Assembly: GCA_002440665.1 (NCBI GenBank)
Contig: DJUX01000036.1
Location: 14,310 to 78,309 of the forward strand
From: Dechloromonas sp. UBA6271
GTDB taxonomy: Bacteria > Pseudomonadota > Gammaproteobacteria > Burkholderiales > Rhodocyclaceae
Length of the DNA: 64,000 bases
Reading direction: 5' to 3'
Part shown: piece by piece, positions 14,410 to 24,030 of the stretch
Position numbering within the stretch: the stretch's first letter is position 1
Layout: every line of letters begins with the position of its first letter
Translations under genes and position numbers: made by a program
Notes under the pieces: model-generated
What the model was told of the DNA's origin: nothing
Databases searched by the model: none
Seen by the model: only the letters and a program-made list of their open reading frames with translations

Positions 14410-16740
14410 TTGACGACCTTGTCTCATCTCCCTCTGGCCGCACGTATCGTCATAACCCCGCTGATCGTTTTGCTCGGCCTTGTCGCCATCGGCATCGCGC
14501 TGGCCATGATCGTCCTAGCGCTCGCCTACCCCAATCTACCATCACTTGAAGTGCTCACAGATTATCGCCCAAAGATTCCGTTGCGCGTCTACACCAGCGA
14601 TGGCTACCTGATCGGTGAATTCGGCGAAGAACGACGGGCGGTCGTCAGCATACAGGATGTTCCACCAGTCATGAAGCACGCCATCCTTGCCGCCGAGGAT
14701 GACCGCTTTTACCAGCACGGGGGCGTCGACTACCTGGGGATATTGCGCGCCGCCGCCGCCAACCTGGCAGGCGGTGGCAAACGCCAGGGAGCGTCGACGA
14801 TTACCCAGCAGGTTGCCCGCAATTTTTTCTTGTCCGGCGAAAAGACCTACACGCGAAAACTCTACGAAGCCCTGCTCTCGTTCAAGATCGAAAAAAATCT
14901 GAGCAAGGACCAGATTCTCGAATTGTATGTAAACCAAATATTCCTTGGGCAGCGCGCTTATGGATTTGCCGCTGCCGCCCAGATCTATTTCGGCAAGCCG
15001 CTAAAGGATATCTCCATCGCCGAGGCGGCCATGCTGGCCGGCTTGCCGAAAGCCCCTTCGGCCTACAATCCGATCGTCAATCCCAAGCGGGCCAGGATCC
15101 GGCAGCAATATGTACTGCGCCGCATGCACGATCTGGGCTACATCACTGACGTGCAGCACGAATCCGCGCTGAAGGAACCGCTGGTGGTCAAGCGCGAACT
15201 GGCGGATTACGCAGTCCACGCCGAACACGCCGCGGAAATGGCACGCCAGATCACCGCCGATCGCTTCCCGGAGGATGTTTATTCGCGCGGCCTCAAGGTC
15301 TACACCACGCTCGTCAAGGCCGAGCAGGAAGCCGCCTATCTCAGTCTGCGCCGGGGCGTCATGGATTACGACCGACGGCACGGCTATCGCGGGGCAGAAT
15401 CCTATCTCGACATGAAGGACATCGGTTCCGATCAGGATGAAGCGATCGACGAAGCCCTGCAGGACATTGCCGATGCCGGCGACCTGATTCCCGCGCTGGT
15501 GCTGGCCGCCGACCCGAAACAGATTCGCGCCTACCGCAAGGGTGGTGAAATCGTCACACTGACCGGCGACGCCATGAAATTCGCGGCAAAAATGCTCGAC
15601 GACAAGGCGCCACCCAACAAGCGCATCAAGCGCGGCGCCATCATCCGCCTGCAGAAGGATGACAAGGGCGGCTGGCAGATCAGCCAGCTTCCTGAGGTGG
15701 AATCGGCGTTTGTTGCGGTCAACCCGCAGGATGGGGCAATTCGCGCCCTGGTCGGTGGTTTCGACTTCAACCGCAATAAGTTCAACCACGTGACGCAAGC
15801 CTGGCGGCAACCCGGGTCGAGTTTCAAGCCCTTCATCTACTCGGCGGCGCTCGAAAAAGGCTTCAGTCCAAGCAGCATCATCAACGACGAACCGATCGTA
15901 ATTTCGGCCAGCCAGACCGGCTCGCAGGCCTGGGAGCCGCACAACTACGACGGCAAGTACGAAGGCCCGATGAAGATGCGGACGGCGCTGGCCAAGTCGA
16001 AGAACATGGTATCAATCCGCATCCTGCAAGCCATCGGCACGCATTACGCGCAGGACTATGCCAGCCGCTTCGGCTTCGACGCAGAGAAACACCCGCCCTA
16101 CCTGACCATGGCCCTCGGCGCGGGATCGGTCACCCCGTGGCAGATGGTGACCGCTTACTCGGTATTCGCCAACGGCGGCTACCGGATCAAACCTTTCGTC
16201 GTGCGCGAAATCCGCGACGAGCGCAGTCAGGTCATCGCCCAGGCGGCGCCGGTCCCTGCCGGCGAGGAATCGATCCGCGCCATCGACCCCCGCAATGCCT
16301 TCATGATGGACAGCATGTTGCGCGACGTCACCATCTACGGCACCGCCGCCAGAGCCTCGGTCACGCTCAAGCGCCAGGACTTGGCCGGCAAGACGGGGAC
16401 GACCAACGAATATGTCGATGCCTGGTTCTGCGGCTACCAGATGACGGTCAGCGGCTGCGCCTGGGTCGGGTTCGACCAGCCGAAAAAACTGGGTGACAAG
16501 GAAACCGGCGGCGCCGCGGCGTTGCCGATCTGGATTGGTTACATGGGACGCGCCCTGCGGGACGTTCCGCTGCAAACACCGCAAATGCCTGAGGGGCTGA
16601 TCACCTTCGGCAGCGGTCGCGACCGCTCTTACATCTACGCTGAAAATGCCGTAAAGGCAGCGCCGCCGGATGAGGAAACGACCGAAATGACGGAAGCGCC
16701 ACCGCCTCGCCCCGACATCTCCCTCCCGCCCGCTGACTGA
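14410..16740 (+). CDS. mrcA: Class A penicillin-binding protein 1a
   Basis: Bifunctional peptidoglycan glycosyltransferase/transpeptidase, 776 residues. One membrane anchor (about 12-40), then the glycosyltransferase domain (catalytic Glu96 in AAEDDRFYQHGGVD; QGASTITQQVARN), an OB-like insert and the transpeptidase domain with SSFK, SKN and KTGT motifs. The C-terminal tail is proline-rich. The start is a TTG at 14410; another TTG three codons on is possible. No ATG is available before the membrane helix. Always found opposite pilMNOPQ in related genomes. Confidence 0.94.
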   Translation: MTTLSHLPLAARIVITPLIVLLGLVAIGIALAMIVLALAYPNLPSLEVLTDYRPKIPLRVYTSDGYLIGEFGEERRAVVSIQDVPPVMKHAILAAEDDRFYQHGGVDYLGILRAAAANLAGGGKRQGASTITQQVARNFFLSGEKTYTRKLYEALLSFKIEKNLSKDQILELYVNQIFLGQRAYGFAAAAQIYFGKPLKDISIAEAAMLAGLPKAPSAYNPIVNPKRARIRQQYVLRRMHDLGYITDVQHESALKEPLVVKRELADYAVHAEHAAEMARQITADRFPEDVYSRGLKVYTTLVKAEQEAAYLSLRRGVMDYDRRHGYRGAESYLDMKDIGSDQDEAIDEALQDIADAGDLIPALVLAADPKQIRAYRKGGEIVTLTGDAMKFAAKMLDDKAPPNKRIKRGAIIRLQKDDKGGWQISQLPEVESAFVAVNPQDGAIRALVGGFDFNRNKFNHVTQAWRQPGSSFKPFIYSAALEKGFSPSSIINDEPIVISASQTGSQAWEPHNYDGKYEGPMKMRTALAKSKNMVSIRILQAIGTHYAQDYASRFGFDAEKHPPYLTMALGAGSVTPWQMVTAYSVFANGGYRIKPFVVREIRDERSQVIAQAAPVPAGEESIRAIDPRNAFMMDSMLRDVTIYGTAARASVTLKRQDLAGKTGTTNEYVDAWFCGYQMTVSGCAWVGFDQPKKLGDKETGGAAALPIWIGYMGRALRDVPLQTPQMPEGLITFGSGRDRSYIYAENAVKAAPPDEETTEMTEAPPPRPDISLPPAD
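15713..15741 (+). repeat. Variant uptake-sequence-like repeat in mrcA
   Basis: TTGCGGTCAAC (A for G in the core) with AATT starting 14 bases after the core. It is in frame with the gene (VAVN), so coding constraint alone could explain it. Confidence 0.3.
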
Positions 16741-17058
16741 TCAGCCCAACTGCACAGTTTCGCCGGCCTGCTGGCCGGCGAGTTGCGAGAGCTTTTCCAG
16801 CAACTCGGCGCCATCGCGCGTATCGCGCCAGGCCGATCCGTCCCAGCGAAAGTGGAAGCCGCCGGCACGGGCCGCCACCCAAATCTCGCGCGCTACGCCG
16901 TGGCGATTGACGATGATCTTGCTGCCGTCGGCAAATTCGATTTCCAGCACGCCGCCAGCCGCCAGTTCGAAGTCGATATCGGCGCCGCTGGCTTCCAGCG
17001 CCGCCTCGATGCGGGCCAGAATACCATCGGCCAATGCGTTGAATTCCTTGTCATCCAT
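16741..17058 (-). CDS. cyaY: Frataxin-like iron protein CyaY
   Basis: Iron-binding regulator of Fe-S cluster assembly, 105 residues. The acidic first helix (MDDKEFNALADGILARIEAALE, interrupted here only for description), the IDFELAAGGVLEIEF strands, and NRHGVAREIWVAARAGGFHF match the frataxin fold. It converges with mrcA (stops adjacent) and is divergent from lptM across 43 bases. Confidence 0.93.
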   Translation of the reverse strand: MDDKEFNALADGILARIEAALEASGADIDFELAAGGVLEIEFADGSKIIVNRHGVAREIWVAARAGGFHFRWDGSAWRDTRDGAELLEKLSQLAGQQAGETVQLG

Positions 17059-17101
17059 CGTGTGCTAACATCTTTCTTCTTTACTGACCGGTCCGTCATT
17101 A

Positions 17102-17299
17102 ATGTCCAGAATTCTTGCCGTGTTCCTGACGCTCAGCCTGGCCGCCTGCGGCATGCGGGGCCCGCTCGTGTTGCCCCCCGGCCCACCGCCGGAGCCGCTG
17201 TTTGGCAACCCCAAACCGGCGCCAGCCGCGACACCGGACGCCAAGGCCACGCCAGCTACCGACGATGTTAGCACGGACAAAAAGACCAGCCCCCAATGA
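17102..17299 (+). CDS. lptM: LptM-like small lipoprotein
   Basis: Short lipoprotein of 65 residues: signal peptide, lipobox LSLAAC (Cys16), the conserved CGMRGPL start of the mature protein, then a disordered proline/alanine-rich tail. In E. coli the family (YifL/LptM) helps oxidative maturation of the LptD translocon. It overlaps lysA by four bases, the classical lptM-lysA arrangement. Confidence 0.88.
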   Translation: MSRILAVFLTLSLAACGMRGPLVLPPGPPPEPLFGNPKPAPAATPDAKATPATDDVSTDKKTSPQ

Positions 17300-18558
17300 G
17301 CCACTTCACGATCAAACAAGGCGTCCTGCACGCCGAATCAGTCGCCCTGCCCGCCATCGCCGAACAGTTCGCCACGCCGGCCTATGTTTACTCCCGCGCC
17401 GCGCTGGAAGCCGCGCTGCAGGAATTCCTCGATGTCCTGAGCGCACATCCCGCCGGCAGTGACGCCCTCGTCTGCTACGCGGTCAAGGCCAACTCCAATC
17501 TGGCGATCCTGAACCTGTTCGCCCGTATGGGTGCCGGGTTCGACATCGTCTCTGGCGGCGAGTTGCAGCGCGTACTGGCGGCTGGCGCCGATCCCCGGAA
17601 AATCGTCTTCTCCGGCGTCGGCAAGACGGCCGCCGAGATGAAACAGGCGCTCGACGCCGGCATCCTCTGTTTCAACATCGAGTCGCCGGCCGAACTGGAG
17701 CGCCTGAACGAAGTCGCCGGCCACTGCGGCAAGCGCGCGCCAGTCAGCCTGCGCGTCAATCCGAACGTCGACCCGAAGACTCATCCCTATATCTCCACCG
17801 GTCTCAAGGAAGCCAAGTTCGGCGTCGCCTACGACGACGCGCTGGCGCTCTACCGCCGCGCCGCCGCGTTGCCGAACATCGAAGTGGCCGGCATCGACTG
17901 CCATATCGGCTCGCAGCTGCTCGACCCCGCCCCCTTCGTCGAGGCGCTCGACCGCATTTTGGCCCTTGTAGACCAGTTGACCGCAGAAGGCATCCGGATT
18001 CATCACCTTGACCTCGGCGGCGGCCTCGGCATCAAGTACAAGGACGACCAGATGCAGCCGACCGTGGCTTCCTACCTGAACCCGCTGCTCGACAAGCTGG
18101 CCGGCCGCGGCCTCAAGGTCGTGCTCGAACCGGGCCGCCGCCTGGTCGGCAATGCCGGCCTGCTGCTGACCCGCGTCGAGTTCCTCAAGCCCGGCGAAGG
18201 CAAGAATTTCGCCATCATCGACGCCGCGATGAACGACCTGATGCGTCCGGCGCTCTATGAAGCCTGGCACGACATCGTGCCGGTGACGCCGCATGGCGGC
18301 GAAACCCGCGCCTACGATGTGGTCGGCCCGGTCTGCGAAACCGGCGATTTCCTCGGCCAGGCCCGCCCGCTGTGCATCGAGGCAGGCGACCTGTTGGCCG
18401 TCATGTCGGCCGGCGCCTACGGCATGGCGATGGCTTCCAACTACAACACCCGGCCGCGCGTGGTCGAGGTCATGGTCGACGGCGACAAGGTGTTCCAGAT
18501 CCGCCGCCGCGAAACCGTTGCCGAACTCTACGCCGGCGAGCAGGTGTTGCCGGCATGA
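17296..18558 (+). CDS. lysA: Diaminopimelate decarboxylase
   Basis: Last step of lysine synthesis: decarboxylates meso-DAP. The protein is 420 residues, a fold III PLP enzyme. PLP lysine Lys64 in CYAVKANSN; the HIGSQL loop, the GGGLGIKY phosphate site, EPGRRLVG, and CETGDFLG near the C-terminus are all intact. Start and stop overlap the neighbours by four bases. Confidence 0.96.
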   Translation: MSHFTIKQGVLHAESVALPAIAEQFATPAYVYSRAALEAALQEFLDVLSAHPAGSDALVCYAVKANSNLAILNLFARMGAGFDIVSGGELQRVLAAGADPRKIVFSGVGKTAAEMKQALDAGILCFNIESPAELERLNEVAGHCGKRAPVSLRVNPNVDPKTHPYISTGLKEAKFGVAYDDALALYRRAAALPNIEVAGIDCHIGSQLLDPAPFVEALDRILALVDQLTAEGIRIHHLDLGGGLGIKYKDDQMQPTVASYLNPLLDKLAGRGLKVVLEPGRRLVGNAGLLLTRVEFLKPGEGKNFAIIDAAMNDLMRPALYEAWHDIVPVTPHGGETRAYDVVGPVCETGDFLGQARPLCIEAGDLLAVMSAGAYGMAMASNYNTRPRVVEVMVDGDKVFQIRRRETVAELYAGEQVLPA

Positions 18559-19658
18559 GACATGGCGCGCTGCTGATCGCCGCCACGTTGGCGCTAGCGG
18601 CCTGCGGCGACAAGCCCGCCGAGAAGAAGGGCGCGCCGCCAACCCTGATCACCGCGACCGAAGCCAAGGCCGTTGCATTGGAAGTGAGTGAGCGCACGCT
18701 CGGTACGCTGGAATCGGTCAACGATCCCAAAATCGGCGCCGAGATTGCCGGCAAGATCGTCAAGATTTCGGTACGCGCCGGCGAATCGGTTTCCAAGGGC
18801 CAGTTGCTGGCGCAGATCGATCCGACCGACGCCGGCCACCAGGCTACTGCCGACAATGCCGAAAGCGCCCGCCTGGAAACGCTGCTTGCCCAGCAGGAGC
18901 GCGTGCTCGCCCGCCAGAGCGAACTGGTGCAGAAGAACTTCATCTCGAAAAATGCGCTCGACGAAGCCACTGCCCAGCGCGATGCGCTGAAGAGCCAGTT
19001 GGCCAATGCCCAGGCACGCGCCGGCCTGTCACGCAACAACGTCGACAAGACCCGCGTCGTCGCCCCCTTCGCCGGCATCATCGAAGAACAAGTCGCCGCT
19101 GCCGGTGACTATGTCAAGCTCGGCGACCCGCTGTTCCGCCTCGTCTCCAACGCCAGCCTGCGCGCTCACCTCCCCTTCCCGGAATCCGCCGCGCCGCGCC
19201 TCGAGGTCGGCATGCCGGTCCGCATCACCAGCCCGCTACTGCCCGACACCGGTATCCGGGCAATGGTCGAGGACATTCGCCCGACCGTCGGCGAAGGCAA
19301 CCGCGCCATCGACGTCATCGCCCGCCTCGACAACCCCGGTGCGCTGAAAGCCGGCGGCTCGGTCGACGCCGCCGTCATCACCGGCCAGAAGGAACGCGCC
19401 GTGGTCGTGCCGGAACAGGCGGTCGTCCTGCGCCCGGCCGGCAAGGTCGTCTATCTGATCGCCGACGGCAAGGCGAAGCAGCAGGTGGTCGAGGTCGGCA
19501 GCAAGCAACGCGGCGTCATCGAGATCACCGGCGGCCTGCAAGGCGGCGAGGTCGTCGCGCTCGACGGCGCCGGCTTCCTCAGCGACGGTGCTGCGGTCAA
19601 CGTCAAGGAAATGCCGAAAACTGCGACCAGCCCACAGGCAGCACCAAAGCCGCAATGA
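18555..19658 (+). CDS. RND efflux periplasmic adaptor lipoprotein
   Basis: Membrane-fusion protein of an RND pump, 367 residues. Lipobox LALAAC (Cys17), lipoyl half-motifs (KISVRAGESVSKGQLLAQID and APFAGIIEEQ), an alpha-hairpin between them, then beta-barrel and membrane-proximal domains. The ATG at 18555 overlaps the lysA stop (ATGA); a longer frame that starts earlier is lysA out of frame. Stop overlaps the pump gene. No outer-membrane channel gene is adjacent, so a shared TolC-type channel is probably used. Confidence 0.93.
   Translation: MRHGALLIAATLALAACGDKPAEKKGAPPTLITATEAKAVALEVSERTLGTLESVNDPKIGAEIAGKIVKISVRAGESVSKGQLLAQIDPTDAGHQATADNAESARLETLLAQQERVLARQSELVQKNFISKNALDEATAQRDALKSQLANAQARAGLSRNNVDKTRVVAPFAGIIEEQVAAAGDYVKLGDPLFRLVSNASLRAHLPFPESAAPRLEVGMPVRITSPLLPDTGIRAMVEDIRPTVGEGNRAIDVIARLDNPGALKAGGSVDAAVITGQKERAVVVPEQAVVLRPAGKVVYLIADGKAKQQVVEVGSKQRGVIEITGGLQGGEVVALDGAGFLSDGAAVNVKEMPKTATSPQAAPKPQ
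19591..19620 (+). repeat. Variant uptake-sequence-like repeat in the adaptor gene
   Basis: CTGCGGTCAAC core with AAAA starting exactly 15 bases after it. In frame with the gene, so could be coincidental. Confidence 0.3.
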
Positions 19659-22600
19659 CCCTGCCCGAGCTGTCGATCAAGCGCCACGTGCTGGCGTGGA
19701 TGTTGAGCGCAGTCCTCGTGCTGTTCGGCGTCATCAGTTTCGACCGGATCGGCATGGACCGCTATCCGTACATCGAATTCCCGGTCGTCTCGATCACGAC
19801 GACGCTCAAGGGCGCCAACCCGGACATCGTCGACGCCTCGGTGACCAACATCATCGAAAGCTCGGTCAATTCGACGCCCGGCATCGAGCACATCCAGTCC
19901 ACATCGTCGCCCGGCGTCTCGGTAATCGCCATCACCTTCAACCTCGAAAAGAAGATCGACGTCGCCTTCAACGAGGTCCAGGCCAAGGTCAACCAGGTAC
20001 TGCGCCGCCTGCCCAAGGACGCCGATCCGCCGGTCGTCGCCAAGGTTGAAACCAACGCCCAGCCGATCATGTGGCTGGCCCTGCAGGGTGACCGCACGCA
20101 GCAGCAATTGAACCAGTACGCCATCAACGTGCTGAAAAAACGCCTGGAAACCATCGACGGCGTCGGCGAAGTGCGCCTTGGCGGGCGCCGCGACCGCACC
20201 ATCCGCGTCGAACTGGTGCCGGCGCGCATGGCGGCGCTCGGCGTTACCGCGCAGGACATCAACGACGCCTTCGCCCGCGAACACGTGCAGATGGCCGGCG
20301 GCTTCGTGGTCGGCGAGAAGACCGAAAGTCTGGTCAAGCTCGATCTCGAATTTCATTCCATCGATGCCCTGCAACAGATGGTGATCGGCTGGAAGGCCGG
20401 CGCGCCGCTCCATCTGAACGATGTCGCCGAAGTCATCGACGGCCTCACCGACAACCGCCAGCTCGCCCGCTTCAACGGCGAAACCACGGTCGGCCTCGGC
20501 ATCGTCAAGGTCACCAATACCAACACCGTGGCCATCGTCGACAAGGTCAAGGAAAAGCTGGAAAACGAGCTGCGCCCGCAGCTGCCGCCCGGACTGCAAC
20601 TGCATGTCGTGTCGAACGATGCCGTCTATATCCTGGAAATCGTCAATGCGCTGAAGGAACATCTGGTCGAAGGCACGCTGCTCGCCGCGCTGGTCGTCTG
20701 GCTGTTTCTGCAATCGGTGCGGGCGACGATCATCGTCGCGCTGGCCATCCCGGTGTCGCTGATGGGCGCCATCGCCGTCATCTACTTCTTCGGCTACACC
20801 CTCAATTCGCTGACCCTGCTCGGGCTCCTGCTGCTGATCGGCGTCGTCGTCGATGACGCCATCGTCGTCCTCGAAAACATCTTCCGCCACCGCGAGGAAC
20901 TCGATGCCGACCCGGTGACGGCTGCGGTCAACGGCTCGAACGAGGTCGTTTTCGCGGTCATCGCCGCGACGCTGGCGCTGGTCTCGATCTTCGCCCCGGT
21001 CATCTTCATGAGCGGCATCATCGGCCAGTTTTTCCGCTCCTTCGCCGTCGTCGTCACCTTCGGCGTGCTGGTCTCGCTGTTCGTCTCGCTTACCCTGACG
21101 CCGATGCTCTGCTCGCGCTTCCTGACCATGCGCGAGCACGGCCAGCACCACAACCGCTTCCAGGCTGCCATCGAACGCGGCTTTCAGCGCCTCGACGCCT
21201 TCTACCGCCGCCTGCTCGCCCGCGCCCTCGCCCACCGCTGGAAAGTCGTGCTGCTGACGCTGCTGACGGTGGCGTCCAGCGCCTTCTTCTTCGCCAGTGT
21301 CGGCAAGACCTTCACCCCGGACCAGGACGAGGGCCGCTTTCTCGTTTACCTGCGCGCGCCGCTCGGCTCGTCGATCGACTACACCGATTCGCGGCTGCGG
21401 ATGGTCGAGGCGGTGCTCAACGAGCATGACGAGATCGTCACCGAATTCGCGCTGATCGGTCTCGGCAGCGCCGGCCAGGTCAACCAAGGCACCGTCGTCG
21501 CGCGCATGGCGCCGCGCAACGAACGGCGCATCAGCCAGCAGGAAATCCTGCCCATCCTGCGCGAAAAGCTGGCCCAGATTCCCGGCGCCCGCGTCTTCGC
21601 CGCCCCCTATCCGATGGTCCAGGGCCAGCGCGGCGAGCCGCTGCAGTTCGTGCTGAGTGGCGAGAACCTCGCCGAAGTCGGCCGCCTCGGCCGCGAGTTG
21701 CAAGGCAAGCTGGCCGCCGAACCGGGCCTCGGCGGGCGCATCGACACAGACCTTCAGCTCGACCTGCCGCAACTCGTCTTCCAGCCCGACCGCCTGCGCA
21801 TCGCCTCGGCCGGGCTGACCACCGGCGACGTCGCGGCCGCCATCAACATGCTGACCGGCGGCGTCGACATCGCCAAGTACAACGACGAACCGGGCGACGG
21901 CCAGCGTTACGACATCCGCGTCAAGGGCCGCGAGGGCGAATTCACCCAGCCCGCCGATCTCGCGAAAATCTACCTGCGCAACAAGGATGGCAAACTGGTA
22001 CGCCTCGATTCGGTCGCCAGCTTCAAGGAAACGCTCGGCCCCGCCGTCATCGGCCGCTTCGATCTGCAATACTCGGTCACCTTCTTCGCCACGCCGACCA
22101 TTCCGCTCGGCGAAGCGGTGCAGAAGGTCAAGGCGTTCGCCGGCGACCTACCGCCCGGCTACCAGATCAAGCTGATCGGCAACGCCGAGGAATTCGCCAA
22201 GACGACCAAGTACATGACCTTCGCCTTCGTGCTGGCGATGGTGCTGCTCTACATGGTGCTGGCCAGCCAGTTCGACTCCTTCCTGCAACCGCTGATCGTC
22301 ATGCTCGCCCAGCCGCTGGCCATCATCGGCGGCGTCGCCGCGTTGTGGGCGACCGGGCAGACGCTGAACATCTATTCGATGATCGGCCTCGTGCTGCTGA
22401 TCGGGCTGGTCGCCAAGAACTCGATCCTGCTCGTCGACCTGACCAACCAGCGCCGCGAAGGCGGCATGGGCATCGACGATGCCCTGAGCAACGCCTGCCC
22501 GATCCGCATGCGGCCGGTGCTGATGACCTCGGCCACCGTCATCCTCGCCCTGGCGCCCGCCGCGCTTGGCTTCGGCGCCGGTGCGGAAACCAACCAGCCG

Positions 22601-22723
22601 CTGTCGATCGCCGTCATTGGCGGCATGATTTCGTCGACGCTGCTGACCCTGGTCGTCGTGCCGGCGGTCTACTCGCTGGTCGAGAACGCGCTGGCCCGGC
22701 GCCGGGCAGCCGCCAAAAACTGA
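19655..22723 (+). CDS. RND multidrug/metabolite efflux permease
   Basis: Inner-membrane proton-driven pump of the HAE1 type, 1022 residues. Twelve hydrophobic segments in two groups of six with two large periplasmic loops. The proton relay GVVVDDAIVVLENIF in helix 4, and a second-half helix with GLVAKNSILLVDL. Substrate cannot be told from sequence; intact acidic pair suggests it is active. Cotranscribed with the adaptor and possibly lysA. Confidence 0.94.
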   Translation: MTLPELSIKRHVLAWMLSAVLVLFGVISFDRIGMDRYPYIEFPVVSITTTLKGANPDIVDASVTNIIESSVNSTPGIEHIQSTSSPGVSVIAITFNLEKKIDVAFNEVQAKVNQVLRRLPKDADPPVVAKVETNAQPIMWLALQGDRTQQQLNQYAINVLKKRLETIDGVGEVRLGGRRDRTIRVELVPARMAALGVTAQDINDAFAREHVQMAGGFVVGEKTESLVKLDLEFHSIDALQQMVIGWKAGAPLHLNDVAEVIDGLTDNRQLARFNGETTVGLGIVKVTNTNTVAIVDKVKEKLENELRPQLPPGLQLHVVSNDAVYILEIVNALKEHLVEGTLLAALVVWLFLQSVRATIIVALAIPVSLMGAIAVIYFFGYTLNSLTLLGLLLLIGVVVDDAIVVLENIFRHREELDADPVTAAVNGSNEVVFAVIAATLALVSIFAPVIFMSGIIGQFFRSFAVVVTFGVLVSLFVSLTLTPMLCSRFLTMREHGQHHNRFQAAIERGFQRLDAFYRRLLARALAHRWKVVLLTLLTVASSAFFFASVGKTFTPDQDEGRFLVYLRAPLGSSIDYTDSRLRMVEAVLNEHDEIVTEFALIGLGSAGQVNQGTVVARMAPRNERRISQQEILPILREKLAQIPGARVFAAPYPMVQGQRGEPLQFVLSGENLAEVGRLGRELQGKLAAEPGLGGRIDTDLQLDLPQLVFQPDRLRIASAGLTTGDVAAAINMLTGGVDIAKYNDEPGDGQRYDIRVKGREGEFTQPADLAKIYLRNKDGKLVRLDSVASFKETLGPAVIGRFDLQYSVTFFATPTIPLGEAVQKVKAFAGDLPPGYQIKLIGNAEEFAKTTKYMTFAFVLAMVLLYMVLASQFDSFLQPLIVMLAQPLAIIGGVAALWATGQTLNIYSMIGLVLLIGLVAKNSILLVDLTNQRREGGMGIDDALSNACPIRMRPVLMTSATVILALAPAALGFGAGAETNQPLSIAVIGGMISSTLLTLVVVPAVYSLVENALARRRAAAKN
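20922..20952 (+). repeat. Variant uptake-sequence-like repeat in the RND gene
   Basis: CTGCGGTCAAC core with TTTT starting 16 bases after it; coding sequence in frame. Confidence 0.25.
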
Positions 22724-22759
22724 ACTAAAATATAATTTTTGGCCACATGCCGCAGCCTG
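22724..22759 (+). promoter_or_regulatory. -10-like element before the YeeE gene
   Basis: TATAAT at 22731-22736, eight bases after the RND stop. A transcript starting near 22743 would make an ATG at 22747 leaderless, which favours the later start at 22792. No clear -35 box. Confidence 0.4.
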
Positions 22760-22789
22760 TTGCGGTCGACGGCATTTTTTCGGCAAAAA
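22760..22789 (+). repeat. Uptake-sequence-like repeat, copy 3
   Basis: TTGCGGTCGAC core at 22760-22770, A/T runs at 22774-22780 and 22785-22789. It is intergenic and ends three bases before the chosen start codon of the next gene. Confidence 0.7.
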
Positions 22790-22791
22790 CC

Positions 22792-23871
22792 ATGGACCTG
22801 AGCAGCCTGACCGAATTCCTCGGTGAAAAAACGACCATCGCCCTCGCCGGTCTCATCATCGGCCTGCTGTTCGGCATCTGCGCCCAGCGCTCGCGCTTCT
22901 GCCTGCGCTCGGCGGTCGTCGAGTTCTGGAACCGCCAAGGCACCGCCAAGCTGGCGGTCTGGCTGTTCGCCTTCGCCACCGCCATCGTCGCCACCCAGCT
23001 GTTCATCATGCAGGACTGGCTCGACGTCGGCCAGGCACGCCAGCTGGCGGCGGCCGGCAGCCTCTCCGGCGCCCTCCTCGGCGGCCTGCTGTTCGGCATC
23101 GGCATGATCCTGGCGCGCGGCTGCGCCTCGCGCATGCTGGTGCTCGCCGCCAACGGCAACCTGCGCGCCCTGCTCACCGGACTGATCTTCGCCGTCACCG
23201 CGCAGGCGGCGCTGAACGGCGTGCTGTCGCCGGCCCGCACCTGGCTTTCCGGCCTGTGGACCATCGAGGGTGGCGCCGCGCGCGACCTGCTCGCCACCTT
23301 CCACCTCGGCCACGCCGGCGGGCTCGTCTTCGGCCTCGTCTGGCTCGCCACCGCCATCCACTTCGCCCAGCGTGCCCGCCTCGCGCGGCGCGAATGGCTG
23401 GGCGCCATCGGCGTCGGCCTGACCATCGCCCTCGCCTGGCTGACCACCTTCCGCATCGGCGCCCAGTCCTTCGAGATCATCCCGGTCCAGAGCCTCAGCT
23501 TCACCGGCCCTTCGGCCAACGCGCTGATGCTCGTGCTGTCGCCGCCCGGCCAGCCGTGGAACTTCGACATCGGCTTGGTACCCGGCGTCGTCCTCGGCTC
23601 CTTCCTCGCCGCCCTGTGGGGCCGCGAGTTGAAACTGGAAGGCTTCAAGGACGGCCACAGCATGCGCCGCTACATCGTCGGCGCCCTGTGTATGGGCTTC
23701 GGCGGCATGCTGGCCGGCGGCTGCGCCGTCGGCGCTGGCGTCTCCGGCGCCTCGGTCTTCGCCCTCACCGCCTGGCTGGCGTTGATCGGCATGTGGCTCG
23801 GCGCCGGGCTCACCGACCGCCTGGTGGATCGGCCGCAGCGCTACCAGGAAAAACAGGCCCTCCAGACCTGA
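22792..23871 (+). CDS. YeeE/YedE-family sulfur-compound transporter
   Basis: Inner-membrane protein of 359 residues, about nine to ten hydrophobic segments, related to the thiosulfate channel YeeE/TsuA. Conserved cysteines are in RSRFCLRSA, ARGCASRM and AGGCAVGAG, the positions that pass thiosulfate along the pore in TsuA. The nearby sox cluster makes thiosulfate or a related sulfur species a reasonable substrate, by inference. The start is taken at 22792; an in-frame ATG at 22747 would add 15 residues encoded mostly by the repeat and would sit almost on the predicted transcription start. Neither start has a good ribosome site. Confidence 0.85.
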   Translation: MDLSSLTEFLGEKTTIALAGLIIGLLFGICAQRSRFCLRSAVVEFWNRQGTAKLAVWLFAFATAIVATQLFIMQDWLDVGQARQLAAAGSLSGALLGGLLFGIGMILARGCASRMLVLAANGNLRALLTGLIFAVTAQAALNGVLSPARTWLSGLWTIEGGAARDLLATFHLGHAGGLVFGLVWLATAIHFAQRARLARREWLGAIGVGLTIALAWLTTFRIGAQSFEIIPVQSLSFTGPSANALMLVLSPPGQPWNFDIGLVPGVVLGSFLAALWGRELKLEGFKDGHSMRRYIVGALCMGFGGMLAGGCAVGAGVSGASVFALTAWLALIGMWLGAGLTDRLVDRPQRYQEKQALQT

Positions 23872-24030
23872 ATCGCAGACTTCTCCGGGGAGCCGGGGCG
23901 CTACGCTGCGGCAGCTCATGCGATATGATTACTCTGTCTGCGCCAGACTTTCCCGAAATACCGCGCATCGGGCTCAAAAACCCGGCCGTCGCACCGTGAA
24001 GCAACCACAAAACCGTTCCCACCCCTCCAA

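Noticed and set aside
19451..22069. 872-codon open frame antisense to the RND pump
   Set aside because: Rich in Asp/Gly/Ala/Arg as expected from the complement of GNC codons; gltB and the RND gene both give such shadows.
22747..22791. Upstream start for the YeeE gene
   Set aside because: The added residues are encoded by the dispersed repeat, and the -10 element would put the transcript start almost on that ATG.
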